A stretch of 64,000 nucleotides of DNA, taken from the NCBI GenBank assembly GCA_038049695.1, contig CP142458.1, forward strand, positions 44,175,501 to 44,239,500. The letters run 5' to 3'. Position numbers and translations under genes: made by a program. The stretch comes from Cinnamomum chago. Its lineage: Eukaryota > Streptophyta > Magnoliopsida > Laurales > Lauraceae. Within the stretch, counting starts at the first letter, position 1. Each line of letters opens with the position of its first letter. The notes below the pieces were generated by a model. The model had not been told where the DNA came from and made no database searches. It was given only the letters and a program-made list of their open reading frames with translations. This document shows, in pieces, positions 22,787 to 31,860 of the stretch.

Positions 22787-23283
22787 TGATGGGCCAAGCC
22801 CAAATGGCCCGATCCATGTGGAAAGCCCAATTTTATAAAGACCCACCAAGCCCAAGGTGGTCCAAGTTCGCCACCTTGGAAGGAGTCAGCCCTCTCCTCA
22901 TCTTTGACCGAGTCTCATGGAGAGCACCTCAACCACCTCGTCCGTTGAGAAGAAGTCGTGAGCTCCACCACAATAGCTATCTAGTTGCTAGTAAGTCGCC
23001 CCAATCTGTTAGGGGGCGACTATAAATTGTAAGCCCCACCAACACTTGGGGGGCATATCACATTTTTACCTGAGAACGACTCTCTCCTCTCCTTCTCAAA
23101 GCTTGTACTCTTTGCTCCCTGCACCCTTGAGTTAATAAAGTACCCGGCAACCAAAGCCATTCAAGAGTGGACGTAGGTCACGATTGACCGAACCACTATA
23201 AATTCTCTCTCTCTCCTTCAATTTTCACATTAATCACTCATCACTTGACCGGTGGTGCCCGAAAACACTTTTTGGCATCATCA
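22787..23283 (+). repeat. 3' LTR of the gag-only element
   Basis: 497 bp, nearly identical to the 5' LTR. Substitutions visible at AATTTTATAAAG versus AATCTTATAAAG and CCGGTGG versus CCGATGG, plus one extra CT unit. Confidence 0.93.
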
Positions 23284-23346
23284 CCAACTACGCTCACTTC
23301 CTTTGGAACACTGGAGGCGAGGATACCTGCTACCCTCTCACATCAT
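23284..23346 (+). pseudogene. TPR protein gene fragment, downstream half
   Basis: After the 3' target duplication the frame continues as YAHFLWNTGGEDTCYPLTS and stops at a TGA at 23344-23346. The NYAHFLWNTGGEDTC phrase is a conserved C-terminal motif of a plant TPR-like family. It is the continuation of the fragment ending at 17211. The following 350 bp (23350-23700) look like AT-rich untranslated or intergenic sequence. Confidence 0.65.
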
Positions 23347-23708
23347 GATGATGATTGATGATGGTCCTGCAAGAAAAAAACCAATGGAACCAGAAAAAAG
23401 AACAATCCCTCCCCCACCTCTCTCTACACTGCTGCTGTGTTTTGTCTATTAGTAATAACTTAAAAGGAAAAAAAAAGGAGATAGATAATGAAGAGGACAA
23501 TGATGATGGTGATCGAATATATTACAAAGAAGATTTTTTTTTCTTCGTTCTTTCTCTCTGTTTTTTTTTTTTACTGCGAGGTGATCTCGTCAAATGTGGT
23601 CGAGCGATTCCAGAATCTCTCTCATTTTTTACTCTTTTCTTTTTGCCAATGAAATGGAAATGGGGTATATGTCTTTGGAGGTGGAGGCGGTGTAGTCTGG
23701 TAAAAAAA

Positions 23709-23880
23709 ATTGTGTGTGACTGTACAACGACGTCGTTACTTAACAGAAGCTAGTGGAAGAAAATGTGTGTGACTATACAACGACGTCATTGCTTCACAGA
23801 AGCTAGTGCAAAAAAAAATGTTTGTTATTATACTACGACGTCGTCGCTTAACAAAAGCTAGTGCAAGAAAATGTGTCACT
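23709..23880. repeat. Tandem repeat of about 54 bp, three units and a partial
   Basis: Units share GTGTGACTATACAACGACGTC, a variable base pair, GCTT-ACAGAAGCTAGTGCAAG and an A run. Starts at about 23711, 23764 and 23819, with a truncated fourth. Confidence 0.85.
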
Positions 23881-23881
23881 A

Positions 23882-24133
23882 TACAACCTTAGAACAGCCA
23901 AAGTTGTTATCTTGATGATTTAGCCACCCAACAATAATTTTAAAACAAGATAATGTCATGAAAAAACTGTATATCAAAAGCCCTAATGAACTTTTCTCAA
24001 AATGGCATACAACCTTAGAACAGCCAAAGTTGTTACCTTGATGATTTAGCCACCCAACAATAATTTTAAAACAAGATAATGTCATGAAAAGAACTGTATA
24101 TCAAAAGCCGTAATGAACTTTTCTCAAAATGGT
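23882..24133. repeat. Direct duplication of 126 bp
   Basis: Two copies (23882-24007, 24008-24133) begin TACAACCTTAGAACAGCC and differ at a handful of positions. It directly follows the 54-bp array. No coding role; the minus-strand ORF across it is the same peptide twice. Confidence 0.9.
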
Positions 24134-24282
24134 AAACACGAAGCTCAGAATCTATGGTAGCTAATGCATGAAAGAACCCTAAAACTGTGCTATGCCTACC
24201 TCTTAATGGAGATCAACAACCTCCACAAGGAATATACAAATTGGGGGAGAGTTTTGGTTCATTCAGTATTCAAAGGGTTGAT

Positions 24283-25012
24283 CGTAGAAATGTTATGTGT
24301 TTCTTAGTGGTAATGCCGCCATTTCTTGGCGTTCTACTAAATAGACTTTGATAGCTACTTCCTTCAACCATTCTGAGATTTTGGCTCTTTATGAAGCTAG
24401 TAGGGAATGTGTATGACTGAAATCCTTTGATTCAACATGTTCGCAGTTCTTGTCAATTACCTTCTATTGCAGGTATCCCAAATATATCTATAAAGACAAT
24501 GGAGCCTGCATAAAACAGAATCGAGAAGATTTAATTAAAGGAGACAAAACTAAGCATATAGCACCGAAGTTCGTCTTCACTCATGAACTTCAAAAGAACA
24601 ATGAGATTGAAGTCAAGCAAGTTTGTTATAGTAACAACCTGACTGATATATTTACCAAATCTTTGCCAAAATCTGTATTCGAGAAGCTTATATATGAGAT
24701 TGGCATGCGTAGAGTTCATCATCAAACTATGAAAACGGTTGTTATCATCAGAGAGAGTAGTTATCATAGGGGCATTCTGAAGTATGCTACCCATGACATC
24801 TATACGCTTCTCTTTTTTCTTTTCTAGGTTTTATCCCACTGAGTTTTCTTAGTTAAGGTTTTAATGAGACAGCATACGTCCAACACCAATTCAACGATCT
24901 TGAAAAATTTTGCACTCTTTTTCACTTCGCTTTCGTTTCTTCCCTTTGAATTTTTCTAAGCAAGGTTTTTAACAAGGCAACTATCATTGAGTGGTGGTCA
25001 TCCAAGGGGGAG
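24283..25012 (+). pseudogene. Ty1/copia RNase H 3' end
   Basis: Two frames carry the C-terminal RNase H region: YVFLSGNAAISWRSTK, then SNHSEILALYEASRECV with in-frame stops. Next come IYKDNGACI, GDKTKHIAPKF and NLTDIFTKSLP (to about 24730). A short untranslated stretch ends in the polypurine tract AAGGGGGAG immediately before the LTR at 25013. The upstream pol is missing, so this is a 5'-truncated dead element. The same family signature (KHI.PKFF.TH) goes with the copia type seen in minus orientation at 4-8.4 kb. Confidence 0.85.
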
Positions 25013-25219
25013 TGTTATGAGATATATATCAAAGGTGGATGCCCACTTAAGATGAATTAGGGTTAGAATCCTATTGTACTTAGCGTTCCTCAATTAGGCG
25101 GTTACTTTGCCTATAAATAAGTCTCCTCCCTTGTATTTGTACATACTTGAGATAATAGAAGAAACGCTCTTTCTTCTCCATCTAATCTTCTTCCTCTAAG
25201 TTTTCTCTTTTTTCTAACA
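25013..25219 (+). repeat. Ty1/copia 3' LTR, 207 bp
   Basis: Begins TGTTATGAGATATATATC right after the polypurine tract and ends TTTTTTCTAACA. Contains a TATA-like CTATAAATAAG near 25111. Homologous over its full length to the minus-strand LTR at 8177-8383. Confidence 0.88.
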
Positions 25220-25229
25220 GAATTGGGAT

Positions 25230-26100
25230 TTTTTCTTTTGCCAAAGTAGGGCTCAGTTTTGAAAAGAGTAGTTGTGCATAGATTCCAAAGAGGAGAAATT
25301 ATCCAATATAAGTAAAAATCCCTGTAAAAATTGTTGGATAAATCCAAACTTTCCAAGATTTGAAAAGTTTCAGACTGAGAAAATTATCCAATAGTGGACG
25401 TCCAACTCATGCCATCCCTTGTATCACACGTCCAAAACATCCTCTCCCAAGTTTTGCAACAATTTGATTCTTTTTCATATTTGAAAAGTTTCAAGCCAAA
25501 GTGGAGTCCACAAAATTTGCAACAAACTAATTCTCTCCAATTGAAGATTATTTCAAGATGTGGGGCCCAAGATAAATGTTTCCAAGCTCCAAATGAAGAT
25601 TAAATTAGAGGTCTTGCTTGCCAAGGAGAATCATGGAGGAGGACTCCAAGATTTTCAAAAGCCTATCCAATTGGGATTGTAAGCTAAGAAATAGAATTTT
25701 TTCCTCTTCCCAATTTCCCCCCGTTCTATTTCCCTTTCTTCTTCGGAAAAACATCAATTTTGTATTTATGTGGAGTTTAAGAATGAAGATGGAGGGGTAG
25801 AAACCACGTTGTAATATAGGATGATGGAGTATACAATGTAATTCTTTGACTGATTCTGCACATAAGACATTCAATAAAGGTATTTTTCAAATTGTTTGGC
25901 CTATTTTCTTTATTTAAGTTCCTTTGATGTTTAGTTTTCTCCAGATACTTAGCATGCTTAGGAATTACTGAATTCTGAAAATAATTGTTGGAGCCTACAT
26001 GAGGGTGGTATTTCTCAAATACTGAACAATTTTGGATTTATCTTGGCCCATCGTTATGGGAGGGTTGCAAAGTCCCTTAATTGTATATGGGTGACTGTAA
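25230..26100 (+). repeat. Dispersed LTR-like repeat, copy 2 (plus)
   Basis: Non-coding. Shares phrases with 30.5-31.1 kb: AAGATTTGAAAAGTTTCA, TGGACGTCCAA, GGAGGGGTAGA, CTATTTTCTTTATTTA, AGCATGCTTAGGAATTACTG. Probably an LTR fragment of a large element; boundaries unclear. Confidence 0.45.
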
Positions 26101-26616
26101 GAACAATAGTTCTAGAAAAAAAATATATTGATTTTCATTTTCAGGTTCTTAAACCACAGCCTTAGCATAATTAGATGGGGTGAAACGCCTCGTAATCCTC
26201 AAGCTCAAAGTGCTCCGCAAGCGCAAATTACATTTCTGTGTCCAAGGAGGAAAAACATCAGAATAGTGCATTCTCATATCTGCACAGATCATGTTTCATT
26301 TTCTTCAAAAGCAGTTCCGCACAATTAAACAGGTACTAAAAGGTGAATTGTACCAGCTCATGGGTGCATAGCACTATTATTTCTTTTCTTTTGGCCAAAA
26401 TGCCCAAGGTGGATACATTAATGCCTAATTAATCAGAACTACAAGAACAAAAAAAAACAAAAATCAAAACAAATTATCTGCTATAGTTTCTACGATGCCC
26501 TAATGCCGATTTACAAGATGAGTATACCAAAAGGTATCCCTCATGTATGCATGGCCTCAAAAAACTGCCAGTGGCATGGAGTAACTGGGAGAATAGAAAG
26601 AGACCTCGGAAAAAAT

Positions 26617-27822
26617 CTAGAAGTAAATGTTGACCTCCCTTTCAATCATCTCATATATGTGATCCTTCGCATCTGTCAAAGCAACCTACGATGATAAAAA
26701 TAAAAGACATGAATGGAAAGTAACTAAAATGGAAACTACAAAACCTATCATGCCAAGTTTACCTGCCCATATTTTGTTATGAAGTTGCTTGCAAGGTTCA
26801 AGGACGTCAATGCTGGTTCTTCATTAGCCTTTAGTGCTCGAGCAAGAGCAAATGCTCCATTATCCTGTTCAAAATAAACGGAAGAACAAATCACGACATT
26901 AGTAAACACTGGTATTTGATTTTCCGCAAATGTAGGAGCTGAGAGTTCAGGAAGTACTCTTATCTCATTAAACCCTAAATCAAGAGAGCACAAAGCTTCA
27001 TTAACTATTTTCAAGCTACCAGCCAAAGAAATCGTGCCCTGCAAATATAAAAGAATCCAAATTCCATGAATTATGATAAAGATACTGTTCCATTAACAGT
27101 CTACATGCCCACCCACATTGTCTCCAAGTCCATTGGCCCGTAAATCAAGTGTTGATATGGTTGTATTATACTTCAATAAGTCTGCAATGTACTCAGCGCC
27201 CTTTGCTCCAAGCTGCAAAGTTATAAATCTTCCTTGTGTAAGAAACTAGTTAAATTTGGGGTGCATGGACTGTCACATATTACCTGACACCAGCCAAGCT
27301 TGAGAGTTTCTATTTTCCCATGATACTTGAGTACTTCAGATAGTGACTTTGCCCCTTCAGGTCCGATTGGATTGTAGCCCAGCTCCAACTGCCCAATGAA
27401 ACATTCGATCCAAGTCATAAATTACATGTATAAACAAGAAATCCAGTCTGATACTCCACCTCAGTACAGTGGTACCTACTGTGTGTTGCATTGGGTGAAC
27501 TCCATAAAATTGATCTATGGTCCATTGTTTCTACTAACCACTAATTTGTTTCGTGATCTAGTGTCATACCATCAATTTCCTATATATAAATATCAAAATG
27601 TTATACTCACAGTTGTGATAACAGAGTTGTCTTTTAGCACTCGTGCTATTGCAGTGACCCCTTTTTCATGTATGTTATTACCACCCTGAAAGAACCACAT
27701 CATCCAGTCACTCAAATGGTATAAACAAATATCAGATGGATTAAGGTTTGTCCCATTCTCACCAAGTCCAATGTCGCTATTGTGCGGTTCTGCTTCAAAG
27801 CATCTGCAATTCTTTCAGCACC
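26617..27822 (-). CDS. EMB2004: EMB2004-like RNI/leucine-rich-repeat protein, last seven exons
   Basis: Seven minus-strand exons with GT-AG borders can be joined without a break: 27763-27822, 27611-27685, 27284-27388, 27117-27212, 26958-27038, 26763-26864 and 26617-26685 (TAG at 26617-26619). Every exon is a multiple of three and all introns are phase 0. The 195 codons read as ribonuclease-inhibitor-type leucine-rich repeats of about 28 residues: AERIADALKQNRTIATLDL, LELGYNPIGPEGAKSLSEVL, LKLGWCQ, STLDLRANGLGD, SLDLGFNEIR, SLNLASNFITKYGQ, ending EMIEREVNIYF. From memory this matches the C-terminus of the plant EMB2004 protein, needed for embryo development in Arabidopsis. One exon per repeat fits the family. 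Upstream exons are not visible between 27823 and 28700, beyond which transposons begin, so the gene is either truncated or has a very large intron. Confidence 0.8.
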
Positions 27823-27829
27823 CTGTTAC

Positions 27830-28185
27830 ATCTCTAGGGCTTACAAGTTGCATGGAAACAAGACCAGAAGTATGAAGCAGCTAACTTATGAAAGATACAA
27901 TCACAGAATATAAGATACTGTTGGAATGATGTCATTTCCACCTCAAGAAAGAATACGAGAAGACCATGTAAACAAGACTTCCAATCATCCACTTTTGATT
28001 AACATTCAGGTTTGTGATTCACTGGGGCTAGTTTTGATTTGGGCTATAAAAGGCACGGATTCAAGTCAACTCTGCAGCGTTAATGATGTCAGTGAAATGG
28101 GACATGGCAAAGTCAGTGGTTTGACATAATAAGCCAGGTTTGGAATATTTTGATCTACAACCTAGGGTCATTTGATGGAGGCTGA
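27830..28185. other. No further exon recognised upstream of the LRR exons
   Basis: I looked on the minus strand for the preceding leucine-rich repeats and found none. Plain AT-rich sequence; could be an intron. Confidence 0.4.
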
Positions 28186-28189
28186 CTAG

Positions 28190-28460
28190 GTGGAGCCATG
28201 GTTTAAAAACGACCATTATGAATCGGTAACGGCTTATGCCGTTACGTTATTTTCAATATAACGGACATTGTCTCGAAAAAAGTCAAAACAGCCATTATGA
28301 AACGGTAATGGCTTATGTTGTTACATTATTTTCAATATAACAGTCATAATGGTCACGGTCTCAAAAAATTTTTTGAAAATAACCGTCCATAATGGTCCAT
28401 AAAGGCTGTTATTTTGGATATAATGGCCAAAAAGGTCATAGCGGTCATTCAATGGTCAAA
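28190..28460. repeat. MITE-like element with internal duplication of about 80 bp
   Basis: The phrase GAA.CGGTAA.GGCTTATG, then GTTAC.TTATTTTCAATATAAC, occurs twice (about 28219 and 28299), followed by inverted and direct variants of CCATTATGG/ATAATGGCC to 28450. Similar AACGG/CCGTTA words mark other MITE-like sequences in the window. Ends not resolved. Confidence 0.5.
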
Positions 28461-28735
28461 ATATTAGCCGATAATGATTTCTTTTTAATTTTCTTTCCCA
28501 TTCTTTCTTTCCTAAACCAAGAGTGCAACTTCCTGAAATTGTGCTAGAGCTTCTCACGTCTCTTTTTTCACCAAAATTCAAGCGATTTGTAAGATTTTGG
28601 TGGATTCTCATATGAAGGCTTCTTCCCTCTTCAACCACAATGCCGCTATGTCCATACTCCAATATTTTAACTAATTCATTCATTCTGATGTAGTAGTAAA
28701 TGTTACTTAAAAGTTAAAAACTTACTTGGTGATTG

Positions 28736-31129
28736 TCACATCCCTAATAAGTGCTTAATTGTTTATAATTTGAGCCCTAATATTTGGTTTATCTTGTGCT
28801 AGTTCATGGTTATTATATTTGTTCTTACATTGTCTTTGTTTTTTTTTATGACAAGGTCAAAAGGAGCCAAAGGGAAGAATTTCATAAATTGATTAATTGA
28901 GAGATTCAAGTGTGAATCCCAAGGGATGTACGGCCAAGTGGGCCCTCCCTATTCTTTTTGGGAATTTGAAATTTGAAATTAAAGTGGAGCCCTAGGAGGA
29001 AAGTGTTGGAGACTCACAACATAAACCAAAAAGGAAAGTGAAACAAAGAAAGAAAGAAGAAAAAGCCCTACTATGTGTTACACGCCCAAAAGGGGGTCCC
29101 ACATCTATTGCAATAGTTAGAATTTCAGAATTTGGAAACTCTTTCTCAAGTCCAAGTGGCGCCCAAGAATAGAGAAGAAAAAGGAGAAAAAGAAGGAAAT
29201 TTCAAAGCAAGAGTCCAAGCTAAGTTAGAAGTCTAAGAAGGGGGTCCCACACTCCACTTTGCACACCCCATATAGGTGCACTCTCATGTCAAAGATTCAT
29301 ATTTAGCCCCTTTAAAATAAATCTCAGATTTGTGGGTCCAAGTGAAGAACTTTCAAGAAGCTATAAAGTGGGACCGGAATTAGAAAGTCTTGCACATCAA
29401 GAAAAGAGACTTATATTCACATCTAATTAGGAAACCTACTTGTAAAGAAAGCAAGAGACCTAATCATAAAAGGAAACAAAGCCTAAAAAGGAGGAAACTC
29501 CTTGCTAAAGAGAGCTTTGCAAAACGCATAAAAGGGGACACAAGGGCATGGACGACCAGCACCCATAACCCATCCCTAGCAGCCGTACACCATCAGATTT
29601 GGGAGCTTTTTGAAGCAAGGAAAAGTTAGAGCAAGCTACTAACTTCTAGTTTTTCTTCTTATGACCATCTTTTCTATGTTATTTTCCATTACAAACATGA
29701 GTAGCTAAACTTTTTAGGGCTAGGGTGTAATTGAAACCCTAGCCTATTTTTATGTAGTCCCTTTTGGCATTCTTTAATTCAGATTTCAGTTTTGTTGGTT
29801 GAGTTTCTAAACCATGATTTTAATTTGATGAGTTGTGTATATGCCTTGCCAACTGATAAGTCCACAATATCACATATTTAATTAATTAATTCATATAAAT
29901 TTGTGGGCTTAATTGAAACAAAATACATTGAATTCATAGATTTTCACAAAATCATGCCAATTAGACTCTTTTGGTTGGATTTAAGTAAAAATCTCGTAAA
30001 ACTGCATGTCTTGGTGAAATTATCAAATTCTGCATTTTTAGGCCCCATGCATACCATTCCTCTTAATAAAAATTATTATTTCTGAATTAGTTTTAATTGT
30101 TTTGCAGAAATTCAGAAATTGGGGCCCGCAAGAAGAGAAAAAAATTGTAGAAGACCCATCATGGAACCCACCCACATTGGGTGAAAATCCTAAGGCAGGG
30201 GCGGCCATGGTGGGACCCAATTGAGAAGAGAAAAATTCATAATTTCATTCCAGATATTGAGAAGATCCCTTGCAAAATTCAAATTCAAATTCAAATTCAA
30301 AGAGAAGGAGGAAAGAGATAAAGAACGAAGAGGAAATAAAGAAAAAAAAATCTCATGCCAATATGGACGTCCAAGCCATCTCAAATTCAAGTGCACCTCA
30401 TTGTGGGGCCCATTTTCATTCAATTTATGCAACAACTTTGAATTTCAGATTTGAGGATTTTCTCAAACCAATATGAGCCATGTGTGGAGAGTTGCAAAGA
30501 TAAAAAGAATCCAAGTTTAATTAGAAGATCTTGGCTAAGCAAGTTAGTGCAAATTTAAATTTCAAAGAGACCAAGACTCTTGGAAAGATTATCTACAAGT
30601 GGGATTATAACCAAAGAATTTGGAAGATTTGAAAAGTTTCAAATCTTGAATTCACCTAAGGATTGAGTTGGACGTCCAAAAAGGGGAGGCCCCAAAAATC
30701 CCTCACGTGAATCTCTCTCTCCCCCCTATTCTCTCTCATTATTCTCTCCCATCTCTCTTACCACCCATCTGAATCTCTCTCACTCCCTCTCCCTCACGTC
30801 CATTCCTTCTCCATTCTCTTTCCATTCTTTCCCTCCATCTCCTACATCTCTCACTCACCTATTATACAAGGCCAAAGAAAAAATTGATGTGTGAAGGAAG
30901 AAGAAGAAGGGTGGAGGGGTAGATTTGCTACTTGTAATCTAAGGAGAAAGGGTGTAAGTTGATTTATTTTTATTGATAGATTTTATGGGTGAGCAATTTC
31001 AATTCAAAATCTGATTTTTGATTTATTAATCTATTTTCTTTATTTATGTCTTATTTTTTAATGATATCTTGCATGCTTAAAGGCTGCTAAATACTGAAAA
31101 TATTCGAAGGAGACTAGAGTCTTTTTGAA
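28736..31129 (+). repeat. Large LTR-like sequence, left part (split by the Mutator-like element)
   Basis: Non-coding, opening TGTCACATCCCTAATAAG. It contains phrases shared with the repeats at 8.4-9.1 and 25.2-26.0 kb, C/T-rich stretches at 30710-30860 and a purine-rich GAAGAAGAAGGGTGGAGGGG near 30900. The sequence resumes after the transposon at 38068. The total of about 2.8 kb would suit a long gypsy LTR, but no polyprotein is adjacent, so the call is tentative. Short ORFs in it lack domains. Confidence 0.45.
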
Positions 31130-31138
31130 ATTTCTTAA

Positions 31139-31166
31139 GAGTCCTGCTACCTGCACACTCCATTTT
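31139..31166 (+). repeat. MULE left terminal inverted repeat
   Basis: About 28 bp, pairs with 38031-38058 with one mismatch. Inside it, the phrase CCATTTTGATCTCCACACT recurs as a direct repeat at about 31160 and 31211. Confidence 0.92.
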
Positions 31167-31618
31167 GATCTCCACACTGTGCAACTCTATACACAGTGAG
31201 AAGCTTCTCCCATTTTGATCTCCACACTCTGCACGTTCCCAAAAATGCCCATGCTTTCTCATAGAGGTTTTCTCCCCGCACGCTGTCGTCTTCCCTCCCA
31301 TTTCACTGTCTGAACTGCCGTTTCACTGCAGCCTCCACGTCCAAGGCGAGATCAAAAAGCTCCCCAACCTTCTCCTCCACGTGAACATAGGATTTCCAAC
31401 CGCCTGGGCCATCGCCTTCTTCTTACAAGTGCACACATTACTGTGAATCGTCACTTTCCAACCTATGTGAGTGATTTTGCTGCCTTTTGCTTGTTTAGAA
31501 ATGATTGTATTCGTATTTTAAGATCAAAGACTTGGAATTTTCATATTTCCCCCCCCCCCCCCCTCTTGCGCCATTGTCTCCTTCGTCCAGCCACTGGGAT
31601 AGTTGCAGACGATGAGTC

Positions 31619-31815
31619 CGTTCGGCTCTGTGCATCCGAACGAACACGGAACGTTCGGACTTCACGAGCCGTGGAAACATAATATGCTCGGCAATGTAGG
31701 TCCGAGCAAAATATATGTGCTCGGCAGTGTGGGTCCGAGCAAAATACATTTGCTCGGCATTGTAACGCCGACAACTCAATAACCACACGGATACTCAGGG
31801 CCGAACGGACTGTGA
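31619..31815. repeat. Left array of 33-bp palindromic units (six)
   Basis: Unit starts at 31619, 31652, 31685, 31718, 31751 and 31784, exactly 33 bp apart. The core is a short hairpin such as TGCTCGG…CCGAGCA (31685-31708 and 31718-31741) or GTTCGG…CCGAAC. The last unit ends CAGGGCCGAACGGA, closely matching the end of the right array in the same direction. It ends about 45 bp before the start codon of the mobile domain gene. Confidence 0.93.
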
Positions 31816-31860
31816 CTCAGTGGTAATCTATGTACTGATGTTTATTTTTTTTTAAGATAT

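Larger units (their letters stand above)
17212..23283 (+). mobile_element. Young non-autonomous LTR retrotransposon with gag only (TR-GAG type), 6072 bp
   Basis: The LTRs at 17212-17706 and 22787-23283 begin TGATGGGCC and end GGCATCATCA. By eye they differ at about two substitutions and one CT-repeat step, so the insertion is recent. A perfect 5-bp target duplication CCAAC flanks the element (17207-17211, 23284-23288). The primer site TTTGGCGCCGTCTGTGGGAA follows the 5' LTR and a purine run (TTGGGGGGCAAA) precedes the 3' LTR, both typical of Tat-like Ty3/gypsy elements. The internal region has gag but no protease, reverse transcriptase, RNase H or integrase, so enzymes must come from a related autonomous element. 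After gag it holds a 78-bp tandem array, a GC-rich block and a degenerate 150-bp-scale repeat. Confidence 0.93.

Noticed and set aside
23879-24085. 68-codon minus ORF with an internal peptide repeat
   Set aside because: It is the 126-bp DNA duplication read twice; the strand is opposite to the adjacent copia fragment and no family fits.
29390-29629. 79-codon Lys-rich plus ORF
   Set aside because: Lies in LTR-like non-coding sequence with no homologous frame.
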